Shown: positions 60,601-63,763, counted from the stretch's first letter. The stretch: DNA of 64,000 nt from Heligmosomoides polygyrus polygyrus (GCA_947396885.1 OX377202.1:109696221-109760220), one strand, 5' to 3'. Made by a program: numbers and translations. The notes: a model not told the origin generated them from the letters alone.

Positions 60601-61159
60601 CTCCTTTTATTATTTAACTATTAATTACCTACTAGGTCGCCTATCGCTCATCAGGAAATCCCGAATCGAATTCTCTCAATGCGTCAATTCATTACACGGG
60701 GCTGACCCACTAAGCGTTCCGGCCTTGAAAGCCGCCCGCTCTTCCGCCGCTACTGTGTCACATATGGATTGGAATTCGCGCGAAAAACACCTAATTGGAA
60801 TGACGAGGTCGATCGGGACCCAAGGACCACGCAGATGCTTCAGAATGCGCCACGCTCTGTACTTCAACCATATCTCGTCCGAGGACTTAGTATTTGCAGT
60901 CTGATTAAACGGGGTCTGCTCTGCTTTCGGTTGTTTTTAATAAAATTCCAGCAAAACATTTATGAAAACAAAAATCAAAGAAGAAATTACAGCACAAAAA
61001 TGGCCAAAAAATATTCAAAAAAGAAAAGAAAATGGTGAAAAACAATAGATCAAATACAACATACCTCATTGACACGAAGTGGCAGGTCGGCGAGGATTTC
61101 ATCTTGAGGTTCAGCATTCGACGGAACAAATAGCGTGGTGATAGGCGCGTTTAGCAACT
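21553..61159 (-). CDS. Large cadherin, C-terminal 31 exons (5' end outside window)
   Basis: This is a type I membrane adhesion protein of the cadherin superfamily. The exons chain in one frame with compatible phases: 61159-61065, 59282-59139, 59036-58860, 58803-58591, 56678-56582, 56507-56422, 51966-51820, 50232-50044, 46583-46454, 46323-46054, 42825-42752, 42640-42445, 40478-40290, 37929-37826, 37728-37648, 36651-36535, 35251-35128, 35069-34924, 34475-34281, 32876-32760, 32701-32523, 30577-30491, 29198-29093, 29042-28831, 28775-28688, 28444-28353, 25460-25361, 24173-24060, 24000-23876, 23820-23713, 21655-21553. They encode about eleven EC repeats, a membrane-proximal module like that of cadherin-23/Cad87A-type proteins (inferred from remembered family patterns), one transmembrane helix and a short tail. 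No EGF or laminin-G domain is seen. The first exon needs an upstream exon ending in phase 1, so the N-terminus is missing. Introns are either about 50-100 bp or kilobases of transposon sequence. The gene symbol and exact orthologue are not assigned. Confidence 0.92.
21768..21946. repeat. Palindromic MITE, ACATGTCGCGAA family
   Basis: It ends in CTTCGCGACATGT with inner inverted GCTCCTACCGTAATCGCAGC and GCTGCGGTTACGGTAGGAGC. Confidence 0.7.
22060..23640. repeat. Diverged ACTCCGCCCACTCGC repeat field, both orientations
   Basis: Units of roughly 150-200 bp with AACTCCGCCCACTCGCGGCA, ACCACGCC, GCAAAATGTGG and AATGAGGCC occur at about 22090, 23230, 23385 and 23510. Reverse-oriented units occur at about 22640, 22840 and 23010. 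It fills the last cadherin intron. Confidence 0.6.
23713..23820 (-). CDS. Cadherin exon 30 (cytoplasmic tail)
   Basis: The acceptor is AGTGCTTCAG, after a 55-bp intron; the donor is ATACG|GTTGGT. Phase 2 to 2. It encodes FRREKKLQEDDNVITKALNR and a proline-rich stretch PPVRPPIQISP. No catenin-binding motif is recognised. Confidence 0.87.
23876..24000 (-). CDS. Cadherin exon 29 (transmembrane helix)
   Basis: The acceptor is CTTCTTCTAG and the donor ACAG|GTATCG, phase 0 to 2. The hydrophobic run LAYVLSVFALSLTLIFLIFG is followed by CHYRNR, a stop-transfer pattern, so the tail is cytoplasmic. Reading past the donor hits TAA within about 15 codons. Confidence 0.93.
24060..24173 (-). CDS. Cadherin exon 28 (membrane-proximal module, juxtamembrane)
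   Basis: The acceptor is TCTTCAG and the donor ACAG|GTCCGT, phase 0 to 0, 38 codons. It encodes VLINRTTSEIIPAERAIAIA and ends before the membrane helix. A 59-bp intron follows. Confidence 0.9.
24310..24680. repeat. Repeat pair AAAGAAAATCCC...CCCTGGGCG
   Basis: Two related units (starting near 24301 and 24481), each with an inner inverted AGCCAATCACA and TGTGATTGACTGG-like sequence. Confidence 0.5.
25028..25260. repeat. MITE, GTACTGGTC...GTGGCC family
   Basis: The ends TACTGGTCAACAATGTGGCC and GGCCATACTGTTGACCGCCA are inverted. It contains a 39-bp tandem duplication (ACTGCGCATAGTACACCTGG). Confidence 0.6.
25361..25460 (-). CDS. Cadherin exon 27 (membrane-proximal module)
   Basis: The acceptor is CTATTTTCAG and the donor CTG|GTGAGC, phase 2 to 0. 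It encodes ADATGLKVLVKDLQYHHEEG and YDVTDLRL. The pattern T-G-x-x-V, H-x-x-x-G, then a T-D-L strand fits the same membrane-adjacent domain. Confidence 0.88.
25685..26140. repeat. Inverted repeat with 150-bp arms
   Basis: The arms 25685-25845 and 25974-26136 share GGTCGAGGAGAGGTCGAAAA, GGAGGGTTATTTGG and GTAC..TAGGTGCGGGTGAC in reverse order. A diverged relative lies at 22370-22570. It includes a poly(C) run near 25926-25938. Confidence 0.65.
26670..26968. repeat. GC-rich palindromic foldback
   Basis: AGCCGCGTGCACACTCCGCTG at the left is mirrored by GCAAAGTGTGCACGCGGCTA at the right; the interior is rich in GCCGCAGTG words. Confidence 0.65.
26969..28340. other. Intron sequence, no gene recognised
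   Basis: It includes a (TTTG)n run at 27186-27206 and a hairpin AAGGAGCCGG...CCGGCTCCTT at 28016-28062. Confidence 0.5.
28353..28444 (-). CDS. Cadherin exon 26 (membrane-proximal module)
   Basis: The acceptor is TTATTATAG and the donor GCAA|GTAGGT, phase 0 to 2. It encodes VYVHDEYDIVRMDLAMAP, which resembles the V-Y-x-L-x-x-D-x-R-V segment opening the membrane-proximal module of cadherin-23-like proteins. Confidence 0.88.
28688..28775 (-). CDS. Cadherin exon 25
   Basis: The acceptor is TTGTTGCAG and the donor CGG|GTGAGT, phase 2 to 0. YVGGVFNLVLESMDG forms the last strands of the final EC repeat. A 55-bp intron precedes it. Confidence 0.9.
28831..29042 (-). CDS. Cadherin exon 24
   Basis: The acceptor is TCGTTGTTAG and the donor ATCAG|GTGAGA, phase 0 to 2. 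It starts GEETLASG, carries a cysteine pair (CC) and has EVFYRIKETAFEY and GVFSVNATTGVVAL. It is the core of the last EC repeat. Confidence 0.92.
29093..29198 (-). CDS. Cadherin exon 23 (DVNDN linker)
   Basis: The acceptor is TTTCTTAAG and the donor GAT|GTACCC, phase 2 to 0. It encodes NDNGPLFKQSRYHVLVAKN and VAASDPD, classical calcium-binding linker and DxD motifs. The donor was placed here because it gives a 50-bp intron and keeps phase. Confidence 0.93.
29345..29518. repeat. MITE, GTACTAGTCGTTAATGTGGCC family
   Basis: The ends GGTACTAGTCGTTAATGTGA and GGCCACATTAACGACCTGTACC are inverted. Confidence 0.7.
29530..30470. repeat. AT-rich AATAAATA-type low complexity
   Basis: Irregular AATAAATAAA sequence in which a block with CGAGAACTGA...TTTTCGACG recurs about every 150 bp (near 29790, 29925, 30065). 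Non-coding. Confidence 0.6.
30491..30577 (-). CDS. Cadherin exon 22
   Basis: The acceptor is GATTTTCAG and the donor ACGT|GTAAGT, phase 2 to 2, 28 full codons. It encodes SLEVGASNEE and MSLQVRVKDV, completing the EC; the split codon joins the next exon to form DVNDN. Confidence 0.92.
31480..31677. repeat. Palindrome GGCCTGTTCATACTTCGCGAC family
   Basis: The left end GGCCTGTTCATACTTCGCGA is mirrored by TCGCGAAGTATGAACAGGCC; the inner arms include GTGGTGTACGTAAATAATTA. Confidence 0.8.
31681..31809. repeat. Palindrome flanked by TTA
   Basis: GGGGTTTAGTGTGCGCG is mirrored by CGCGCACACTAAACGACCCC, with TTA on each side (31678-31680, 31810-31812). Confidence 0.8.
31861..32171. repeat. Composite palindrome with internal duplication
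   Basis: GTGTAAAACATGCAAATTGA...CGCGCCGCCGAAAAG is present twice (about 31901 and 32070) inside GTTCATACT/AGTATGAACAGG ends. Confidence 0.65.
32523..32701 (-). CDS. Cadherin exon 21 (canonical EC core, LDRE)
   Basis: The acceptor is GTATTCTAG and the donor ACAG|GTAGGA, phase 0 to 2. It contains EDAPVGTVVATMRATDLD, FVVNSTTGEVSV and LDRETKDSY. This is the most canonical EC repeat of the protein. Confidence 0.95.
32760..32876 (-). CDS. Cadherin exon 20 (calcium linker DVDD)
   Basis: The acceptor is TCCACTCTAG and the donor GAG|GTATGT, phase 0 to 0, 39 codons. NIRVLDVDDHPL matches the V-x-D-x-N-D-N-x-P inter-repeat linker with D for N. A 58-bp intron follows. Confidence 0.92.
32925..33093. repeat. 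MITE, GTACATAGTGGGTAGTTGG family, copy 1
   Basis: The ends GTACATAGTGGGTAGTTGGC and CAACCCGATATGTACC are inverted; the inner part is GGCGGGCACAATGGAGGAG. Confidence 0.75.
33345..33553. repeat. MITE, GTACATAGTGGGTAGTTGG family, copy 2
   Basis: Same ends as copy 1; an extra right half lies at 33557-33648. Confidence 0.75.
33696..33910. repeat. MITE, GTACATAGTGGGTAGTTGG family, copy 3
   Basis: Full-length copy with GTACATAGTGGGTAGTTGAC and TCATCAACTCGATATGTAC ends. Confidence 0.75.
33958..34164. repeat. MITE, GTACATAGTGGGTAGTTGG family, copy 4
   Basis: More diverged left end (ACATACAAAGTGGAGAGCTA); right end TCCGTAACCCACTATGTACC. Confidence 0.7.
34281..34475 (-). CDS. Cadherin exon 19
   Basis: The acceptor is TGCCTTCAG and the donor CCG|GTGAGT, phase 0 to 0, 65 codons. 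It has NSPVGTTIGNVSA at the start and DHEETPIF where the LDRE motif normally lies. Joined to exon 18 it gives an intact EC A-strand with E-E-N-S-P-V-G-T. Confidence 0.93.
34711..34845. repeat. MITE, TAGTTGTTAAT...GGCC family
   Basis: The ends TAGTTGTTAATCTGACCTAC and ATGTAGGCCATATTAACGAC are inverted. Confidence 0.65.
34924..35069 (-). CDS. Cadherin exon 18
   Basis: The acceptor is CTGATTTAG and the donor GAG|GTCCGT, phase 1 to 0. It contains GTYDFQVRAAKGERRASADV (EC F and G strands) and then ENFEFTIEE, which opens the next EC. Confidence 0.9.
35128..35251 (-). CDS. Cadherin exon 17
   Basis: The acceptor is CCTTTTCAG and the donor CAAG|GTGCAG, phase 0 to 1. It contains HVDYSIETLNE and DIDADGRITIKEEL, the middle of an EC repeat. 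A 58-bp intron follows. Confidence 0.9.
35331..35528. repeat. MITE, GTCGTTAATGTGGCCTACAT family
   Basis: The ends TTGTCGTTAATGTGGCCTAC and GTAGGCCACTTTAACGACTA are inverted. Confidence 0.7.
36284..36504 (-). repeat. Diverged tRNA-SINE copy
   Basis: GGCGCGCCATGCATTGTAC, TTGCGATGGCCAGCCGATAA and TGACTGCGCTACCACCC are remnants of the family. Confidence 0.6.
36535..36651 (-). CDS. Cadherin exon 16
   Basis: The acceptor is AGATGTTCAG and the donor AAG|GTGATT, phase 0 to 0, 39 codons. HIVVSLSDDDVELAF ends one EC repeat and YSVKVMENLPLNGYVL begins the next; an acidic DDD replaces DxNDN. Confidence 0.9.
36711..36906. repeat. MITE, GTCGTTAATGTGGCCTACAT family
   Basis: The ends TAGTCGTGAATGTGGCCTAC and CATGTAGGCCACATTAGCAA are inverted. 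Confidence 0.65.
37150..37535 (+). mobile_element. RTE fragment with 5' inversion
   Basis: The plus frame encodes RSSELQRRSTIRN through [15 protein letters not shown] to QVDDQRDDR, the RTE C-terminus. The first 35 bp (GTCGAACATCGGCGAAGCTC...) are an inverted copy of the next segment, making a hairpin. Near-identical ATTTAGAGGCG (37139-37149) and ATTTAGAAGCG (37536-37546) look like the target duplication. Confidence 0.82.
37648..37728 (-). CDS. Cadherin exon 15
   Basis: The acceptor TATTCTTCTGAAG is weak; the donor is CCG|GTAGGG. Phase 0 to 0, 27 codons (SELNFVVRASAAEI, the usual L-x-F-x-V-x-A strand). A 97-bp intron separates it from exon 14. Confidence 0.82.
37826..37929 (-). CDS. Cadherin exon 14
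   Basis: The acceptor is TTCTTTCAG and the donor AAG|GTGGGC, phase 1 to 0. It encodes GTVVASVSAKTDRGQAVKAY and FFAIDDK, an EC core. Confidence 0.88.
37947..38107. repeat. Palindrome GGCCTGTTCATACTTCGCGA family, TTA-flanked
   Basis: GGGCCTGTTCATACTTCGCG is mirrored by CGCGGAGTATGAACACTCCC; TTA lies on both sides. Confidence 0.78.
38110..38850. other. GC-rich intron DNA with spurious open frames
   Basis: A 152-codon plus frame at 38448-38906 is cysteine/arginine-rich with no domain; overlapping frames on both strands are equally open. Confidence 0.4.
38850..39270. repeat. Inverted repeat enclosing a (TA)n microsatellite
   Basis: The arm 38850-38917 (GCACAACCTGTTGCTATTGGGG) is inverted at 39201-39270 (CCCCAATAGCAAGTGGTTGT). 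ATATATACATATAT repeats fill 38918-39030. Confidence 0.7.
40040..40245. repeat. ATTCGAATATTCG-type AT-rich repeat
   Basis: TTCGAATTCGAATGTTTGAA words throughout; same texture as 5030-5400. Confidence 0.6.
40290..40478 (-). CDS. Cadherin exon 13
   Basis: The acceptor is TAATTTTTAG and the donor CCTG|GTAAGT, phase 1 to 1, 63 codons. It contains DVITVTVADPVTERSAQVNI, the F-G strands of an EC repeat, then FSERQYSGSV starting the next. Confidence 0.9.
41359..41492. repeat. GC-rich foldback, TTA-flanked (GGCCCCGTTTATACTTCG family)
   Basis: GGCCCCGTTTAATACTCCGA is mirrored by TCGAAGTATAAACGAGGCC; the loop-side arms are ATATTGATCGGGCGACGCGA. TTA flanks at 41356-41358 and 41493-41495. Confidence 0.8.
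41500..42230. other. Intron DNA, unclassified
   Basis: No inverted ends, frames or motifs that I can assign. Confidence 0.4.
42445..42640 (-). CDS. Cadherin exon 12 (5' boundary uncertain)
   Basis: It encodes YDIKVPKKIEIPPNTLEG then FIYDIE and AFTIDNKTG, a clear EC first half. The donor ACCG|GTAAGG (phase 1) is fixed by the next exon. The acceptor is less certain: TTTGGAG at 42641 keeps phase 0 with exon 11 but lacks a pyrimidine tract. Confidence 0.8.
42752..42825 (-). CDS. Cadherin exon 11
   Basis: The acceptor is AATAATTTCAG and the donor AAG|GTATAG, phase 1 to 0, 24 codons (HLVLVRTNRMVTEKPLPF). It is the end of one EC repeat and the linker to the next. Confidence 0.75.
43264..44766 (+). 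mobile_element. RTE-type non-LTR retrotransposon, longest copy, broken
   Basis: The plus strand encodes [46 protein letters not shown] and LRFGDDIVLI, then shifts frame and continues to QVDDQWDDR. FGDD replaces the FADD catalytic box, and a TGA falls near 44252. A 9-bp target duplication ATGGCTGAC flanks it (43255-43263, 44767-44775). The endonuclease domain is missing. Confidence 0.88.
44840..45660. repeat. ATCGAT-rich repeat field with an embedded MITE
   Basis: AATATCGATCGATATTATT words recur; the MITE at 45191-45354 sits inside. Confidence 0.55.
45191..45354. repeat. MITE, CTAGTCGTCAATGTGGCC family
   Basis: The ends CTAGTCGTCAATGTGGCCTA and TAGGCCACATTAACGACTAG are inverted. Confidence 0.72.
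45902..46035. repeat. MITE, GGTGCTAGTCGTT family
   Basis: The ends GGTGCTAGTCGTTTATGCGG and CACATTAACGACTAGTACC are inverted; it ends 19 bp before cadherin exon 10. Confidence 0.7.
46054..46323 (-). CDS. Cadherin exon 10
   Basis: The acceptor is CTCTTCCAG and the donor AAAG|GTTAGC, phase 1 to 1, the longest exon here (270 bp). It contains LATIDLSDEDDDATVQMSVD, an acidic stretch at the position of the usual A-x-D-x-D calcium motif, then FRVKMTGQQAELSLAEPL. Confidence 0.9.
46454..46583 (-). CDS. Cadherin exon 9
   Basis: The acceptor is GTTTTTTAG and the donor GCAG|GTGAGC, phase 0 to 1. It encodes the last strands of an EC repeat (FFVATTWVEVLVEGIH) and the entry to the next. Confidence 0.88.
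46864..47876. mobile_element. 1-kb palindromic mariner-ended element
   Basis: The left end TTAGGTTGTCCCATAAGTCC is mirrored by GGACTTATGGAACAGCCTAA-like sequence at 47857-47876. Pairing continues inward (CGATTCACTGCAGATTTCGC; GAATGATTTGCTCT) to a centre near 47370 at GCTGATTTCTGTCGA. No transposase is encoded. Confidence 0.78.
47884..47925 (+). repeat. Solo mariner-like end
   Basis: TAGGTTGTTCGGAAAGTTCT resembles another mariner terminal repeat; no partner end was found nearby. Confidence 0.35.
48078..49927 (+). mobile_element. Decayed Tc1-like transposon with long inverted ends
   Basis: The ends CAGTGCGTTTCAAGAGTATA and TATACTCTTGAAGCACACTG are flanked by TA on both sides, and the inverted repeats extend about 200 bp. 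The coding remnant after 49190 gives FTFMQDNTLVHTSRSTVLWL, LDWPACSPDLN and ISNHGGLVNY, the C-terminal half of a Tc1-family DDE transposase, with stops and frameshifts. A SINE interrupts it. Confidence 0.85.
48851..49138 (+). repeat. tRNA-SINE copy nested in the Tc1-like element
   Basis: TCTTTTCCGACA occurs on both sides (48839-48850 and 49139-49150), a 12-bp target duplication. The head is GGGCGCTTGGAGCGCAGTAG and the tail CCGTCCTTTCCCTTTA. Confidence 0.88.
50044..50232 (-). CDS. Cadherin exon 8
   Basis: The acceptor is CTTTCCAG and the donor TTG|GTGAGT, phase 0 to 0, 63 codons. It holds most of an EC repeat: SYTFTVPPGEALVG at the start and QGVLSIDEQGVLYY in the middle. Confidence 0.92.
50985..51276 (+). 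repeat. tRNA-SINE copy with clear target duplication
   Basis: It starts GGGCGCGTGTAGCGCAGTCG and ends CCGTCCTTTATCCTTTATCC. TTATTGAGTACAGTCCTT flanks both sides (50967-50984, 51277-51294). It is the best reference copy in the window. Confidence 0.92.
50991..51059 (+). promoter_or_regulatory. Internal RNA polymerase III A and B boxes of the SINE
   Basis: A box TAGCGCAGTCGG at about 50994-51005 and B box GGTTCGGATTACC at 51046-51058, spaced as in tRNA genes. Confidence 0.6.
51820..51966 (-). CDS. Cadherin exon 7
   Basis: The acceptor is CATATTTTCAG and the donor AAG|GTGAGT, phase 0 to 0, 49 codons (VINMTVTVTDKKSS then a beta-strand linker). Two terminal strands of an EC repeat are present, but the usual DxNDN linker is absent. 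A hAT-like element lies just upstream of the acceptor. Confidence 0.9.
51992..54413. mobile_element. hAT-like element with 8-bp target duplication
   Basis: The ends CAGGGGTGTGCGTAA and TTACGCACACCCCTG are inverted. GTTAGAAG flanks both ends (51984-51991, 54414-54421), the 8-bp duplication expected of hAT. Subterminal arrays of TTTACGAT lie at both ends. The internal frames are not a recognised transposase, so it is probably non-autonomous or decayed. A SINE sits inside. Confidence 0.85.
53312..53583 (-). repeat. Diverged tRNA-SINE copy inside the hAT-like element
   Basis: GATGCGCCATCCATTCT, GGGATGTCGTAGAGG and CCCAGACAAATC match the family with many changes. Confidence 0.7.
54629..55361. repeat. 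Longer TTA-flanked element with GGCCCCGTTTATACTTCG ends
   Basis: The left GGCCCCGTTTATACTTCGTC is mirrored by GGAAGTATAAACGGGCC; TTA flanks (54626-54628, 55362-55364). The interior (about 700 bp) is unique and could be a larger parent of the short foldbacks; no transposase is recognised. Confidence 0.7.
55721..56067. repeat. Foldback with GGCATACCACCAGCGACGAG ends
   Basis: TATGGCATACCACCAGCGACG is mirrored by CGTCGCTGGTGGTATGCCAT. Confidence 0.72.
56422..56507 (-). CDS. Cadherin exon 6
   Basis: The acceptor is AGTATTTCAG and the donor CTG|GTACGT, phase 1 to 0. It encodes VMYSLQDISGLFSIHPKTGI, a clear EC core (Y-S-L ... G-L-F-S-I ... T-G-I-L). Confidence 0.92.
56582..56678 (-). CDS. Cadherin exon 5
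   Basis: The acceptor is ATGCTTCAG and the donor ACTG|GTCAGT. The alternative donor GTGATA a few codons earlier breaks the frame, so the GTCAGT site was chosen. Phase 0 to 1. It encodes LRFLNTPYHAIVEEETGVFE, an EC start with the conserved E cluster. A 74-bp intron follows. Confidence 0.85.
56722..56854. repeat. GC-rich foldback, GGCCCCGTTTATGCTTCCGACG family
   Basis: The left GGCCCCGTTTATGCTTCCGA is mirrored by GTCGAAGTATAAACGGCCC; the inner arms are GATCGATCGCGTCGCCCGAT. Confidence 0.78.
56950..58130. repeat. ATCGAT-rich repeat field
   Basis: Blocks of about 200 bp with CAATCAATATCGATCGATAT, ATTATTGAT and GGGAATCACGCGAA(TA)TAG recur four or five times. Confidence 0.6.
58213..58404. repeat. 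Palindromic MITE, ACATGTCGCGAA family
   Basis: The ends TACATGTCGCGAAGATGGGC and CCGCGACATGTACC are inverted. Confidence 0.7.
58591..58803 (-). CDS. Cadherin exon 4
   Basis: The acceptor is CAGCTTCCAG and the donor GCG|GTAGGT, phase 0 to 0, 71 codons. It contains LSERFTVTREGQLVYLT, the usual EC pattern F-x-V/I-...-G-x-L/I. Two cysteines (CETRC) sit four residues apart, which is unusual for an EC repeat. It is separated from exon 3 by a 56-bp intron. Confidence 0.88.
58860..59036 (-). CDS. Cadherin exon 3 (end of one EC, start of next)
   Basis: The acceptor TTTTTGTTAAG is a weak match to consensus; the donor is AAG|GTGAGC. Phase is 0 to 0, 59 codons. The segment EKDEYELLLEHNFLEREIAI looks like the A-strand start of a new EC repeat. 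Confidence 0.85.
59139..59282 (-). CDS. Cadherin exon 2
   Basis: The acceptor is CTTCTAG and the donor AAG|GTATGC, phase 0 to 0, 48 codons (GDEDVALSLDPPSDTIAV...). It continues the first EC repeat. The 102-bp intron to the next exon is AT-richer than the exon. Confidence 0.88.
59405..60290. repeat. Cluster of diverged MITE pieces
   Basis: GTAGGCCACATTAACAACCA-type right ends occur near 59620, 59955 and 60260, and a left end ACATGTCGCGAACGTGTGC at 59413. The half foldback at 60099-60182 (GTCTGAAGTATAAACGGGCC) lies inside. Confidence 0.5.
60532..60612 (+). repeat. tRNA-SINE 3' fragment
   Basis: ATCCACGACGTCTCGTAGAAGTAGAATGCG to TAACGCCGTCACTTCTCCTTTT; the head is missing. Confidence 0.7.
61065..61159 (-). 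CDS. Cadherin exon 1 seen (EC repeat, partial)
   Basis: The acceptor is TAATTTCAG and the donor GAG|GTATGT. It enters with 2 nt of a split codon and leaves in phase 0. It encodes about 31 residues (LLNAPITTLFVPSN...). They form the start of the first EC repeat visible here; at least one more coding exon must lie upstream. Confidence 0.8.
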
Positions 61160-61410
61160 CTGAAATTAAGGCATCAGAAACGTCTCGAACAAATTCTGAG
61201 TAGAACAAATGCGGGTACTGGTCGTTAATGTGGCCCGCACCGTGTAGGCCACATCCACTCGCATTAACGCTCGCTCAACTTGATTTAAAAAGTCTCCCGT
61301 TCCACGCCAAAAGGGTATGTATAGAATTAATTAATTTTTAACTTCGTTGTTTAATTTTTTGACCTCACGACCGTGTGGTCCATACTAACAGTGGGAAGGA
61401 GAACGCTTAA

Positions 61411-61546
61411 GGCTCTTTTATACTTCGACGCCGAGCGACGCGACGCCACATATTGTGGCCATATTGATCGAGCGACACGATCGATCAATATGGCCAATAT
61501 ATGTATATATCGTCGCGCCGCTCGGCGTCTGAAGTATAAACGGACC
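61411..61546. repeat. GC-rich foldback, TTA-flanked
   Basis: GGCTCTTTTATACTTCGACG is mirrored by GTCTGAAGTATAAACGGACC; the inner arms are GGCCATATTGATCGAGCGAC. Confidence 0.8.
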
Positions 61547-61639
61547 TTAGCATGCGAAGAGGCGTGTTCGGTCGGTGCTCTGATCGGTTATGATTGGCTG
61601 CTGCGTTCCTGTCTCCCATGTAGGCCATATTAACAACCA

Positions 61640-62275
61640 CAGCAAAAATTTGAAAAATGGACTACAATAATTTTAAAAAATAATTAAAATAGCTTTTGGA
61701 CTTTTAAAATCAAAGCGACCTCACCAAATCGGAATGATCTTCAGGGAGGTTAAACTTCAGACTCAATAAGATAGTAAGAATAATTTTTTGTTAAAGAAAA
61801 TTTTGGTATGAACTTTCTTCGAAAATTTTAGTCCGCTTGCCCCAATATAAGTGTAATAATTTTATGAATTTTTTATTTCTAGAGAAAAAATAGTCAGTTA
61901 GCGTTTGTTTTAAGGTACGCTAAGAAGCAAGCATGTAGAGATTGAAATATCAGATCGCGCCATGCACACGAAAGGCTTTTTGCAATGTTTATTTGACTGA
62001 TAGTGTATAATAAATGCCACCTAAATGTATCATCAAAGTGACGATATGTGTATTCCTTACAGTTGTTTTTGTCGTATAGTGAACATGTGTCACATTCCAT
62101 ACAAACAGAAATTCCGCTGTCAATCGAATAAAAATTGCGACGGAAAAGAATTTGAACAAGGCCATTGCGCAGTTTCTTTTTGGCACTAAAAAATGGCTGC
62201 CATCCTGCTCTTTAAAGTAAGCTTCAAACCATTATTTTTCCTGAAAAAACAAAAATTTCATAAAATTTCAAACAA
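61640..62275. other. AT-rich DNA, no exon recognised
   Basis: Weak minus-strand frames only. No donor/acceptor pair compatible with cadherin exon 1 was found here. Confidence 0.45.
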
Positions 62276-62567
62276 AAAGGATAAAAAAGGACGGCATTAT
62301 TCAATCCCTTTTGGGATGCGCCACGCCTTCTACTTCTATGGGATGTCGTGGAGGCAATTTGAATGCGTATTTGGCCATACAATGACTTGCGGTGACCAGC
62401 CGATGAACAAGTCAGCGCTCTATCCTTCCCGGACAATCTGGTACCAATTCACCGACCCCAGAGGGATGGAAGGCTTGGTTGGCCTGGGCGGGAAATCCGA
62501 ACCAGGAACCTGGTATCGGGTGCACGCGACAGTCGCGCCTCCTCCGACTGCGCTACACGCGCCCTTC
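62276..62567 (-). repeat. tRNA-SINE copy (well preserved)
   Basis: Near-consensus minus-strand copy, head GGGCGCGTGTAGCGCAGTCG. It is head-to-head with the copy at 62716-63011. Confidence 0.88.
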
Positions 62568-62715
62568 AAATCGCCTTCTTCAAACAATACATTCACTTAT
62601 TGGAAAGGAATTAATAAAATTAATATTCAATAATAATATTCAATTCAATAATAATTAATATTCAATATAATATAATAATAGAAAAAATAGAAAATATTTA
62701 AATTTTATGAAAACA

Positions 62716-63011
62716 TTGGGATCGTGTAGCGCAGTCAGAAGAGGCGCCACCGGCTGTCGCGTGTACCCGGTTTCAGGCTTCTCGTTCGGATTTCCCGCCC
62801 AGGCCAACCAAGCCTTACATCGCTCCGTGGTTGATGAATTGGTACCAGACTTGTCTGGGAAGGATAAAGCACTGACTTGTACATCGGCTAGCCACCGCAA
62901 GTCATTGTATGGCCAAATACGCATTCAACTAGCCTCCACGACATCCCGTAGATGTAGAATGTGTGGCGCATCCCAAAAGTGATTGAGTAACGCCGTACTT
63001 TATCCTTTATT
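62716..63011 (+). repeat. tRNA-SINE copy
   Basis: The head GATCGTGTAGCGCAGTCAGA, B box TCGTTCGGATTTCCC and tail TACTTTATCCTTTATT. With the previous copy it forms an inverted pair separated by about 150 bp. Confidence 0.85.
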
Positions 63012-63149
63012 TTAAGATCTTGTGTAGTGCTACAAATAGACCAAAAAGTGCTTCACCACAGCTGCAACCCGAAAGCAGTCAAATAATCAAATACAATGTT
63101 ACCTTCTCATCTGATTACGTTCCTTTTATTTATACCTCACAAGCACTGC

Positions 63150-63177
63150 AATAAATAAATAAATAAATAAATAAATC
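63150..63177 (+). repeat. (AATA)n microsatellite
   Basis: Seven AATA units. Confidence 0.9.
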
Positions 63178-63271
63178 TCATTAGCGTTAAAACGGAACAG
63201 TCGGCGAGGGGTCGTTCTATGCGAATGCTACATCAGCCACCCGGCATGATTAGTCATTTTAGAAGTAAAAA

Positions 63272-63395
63272 ATGGGTACCAAACATGTCTGGAAACGATT
63301 GAAAACTGAATCTCATTGGCCAAATCTCCATGAAGAAGAGTGCGTGGCGCATCCAGAACACGGCTTGATTAGCGCCCTGCTTTATTCATTACCAT
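63272..63395 (+). repeat. tRNA-SINE 3' fragment
   Basis: TACCAAACATGTCTGG, TGCGTGGCGCATCC and GCGCCCTGCTTTATTCATT are family remnants. Confidence 0.5.
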
Positions 63396-63592
63396 TCAAT
63401 TCAGGAAAATACTGCCGTTAATGAGGAGAGGTTTCCAAAATTCGTCTGACCACAATGTGAATTGGGTACCTCAAACAAGTACCTCAAACTTGGGTAATTA
63501 AACCATTAAACTGCCGTTTTTTCGCCAGCGGTCCACTTTCACCTGACCGCCACACTCTTCTGCTGTTGTTGTGCAGCGAGGTCCCTTCCTTA

Positions 63593-63763
63593 CCCTACGT
63601 CACGCAGGCTTTTGAGAGAAATGCCAAATATCGCGGAATTCAGTGGCAGGCAACTTTGTCACAGTTCGTCATCGTCGAGCTGACAAATCATCAATCAGCC
63701 AGTGGAGAACAATTCAGCCTTGAAAAGTTTATGATCCCTTCAAAAGCCGTCTCCTTGAATTAG
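63593..63763 (+). other. Coding-like plus-strand frame, unassigned
   Basis: After an AG (GTCACGCAG) a frame reads AFERNAKYRGIQWQATLSQF and ends SKAVSLN plus TAG. The composition is protein-like, but no family or partner exon is recognised. Confidence 0.2.
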
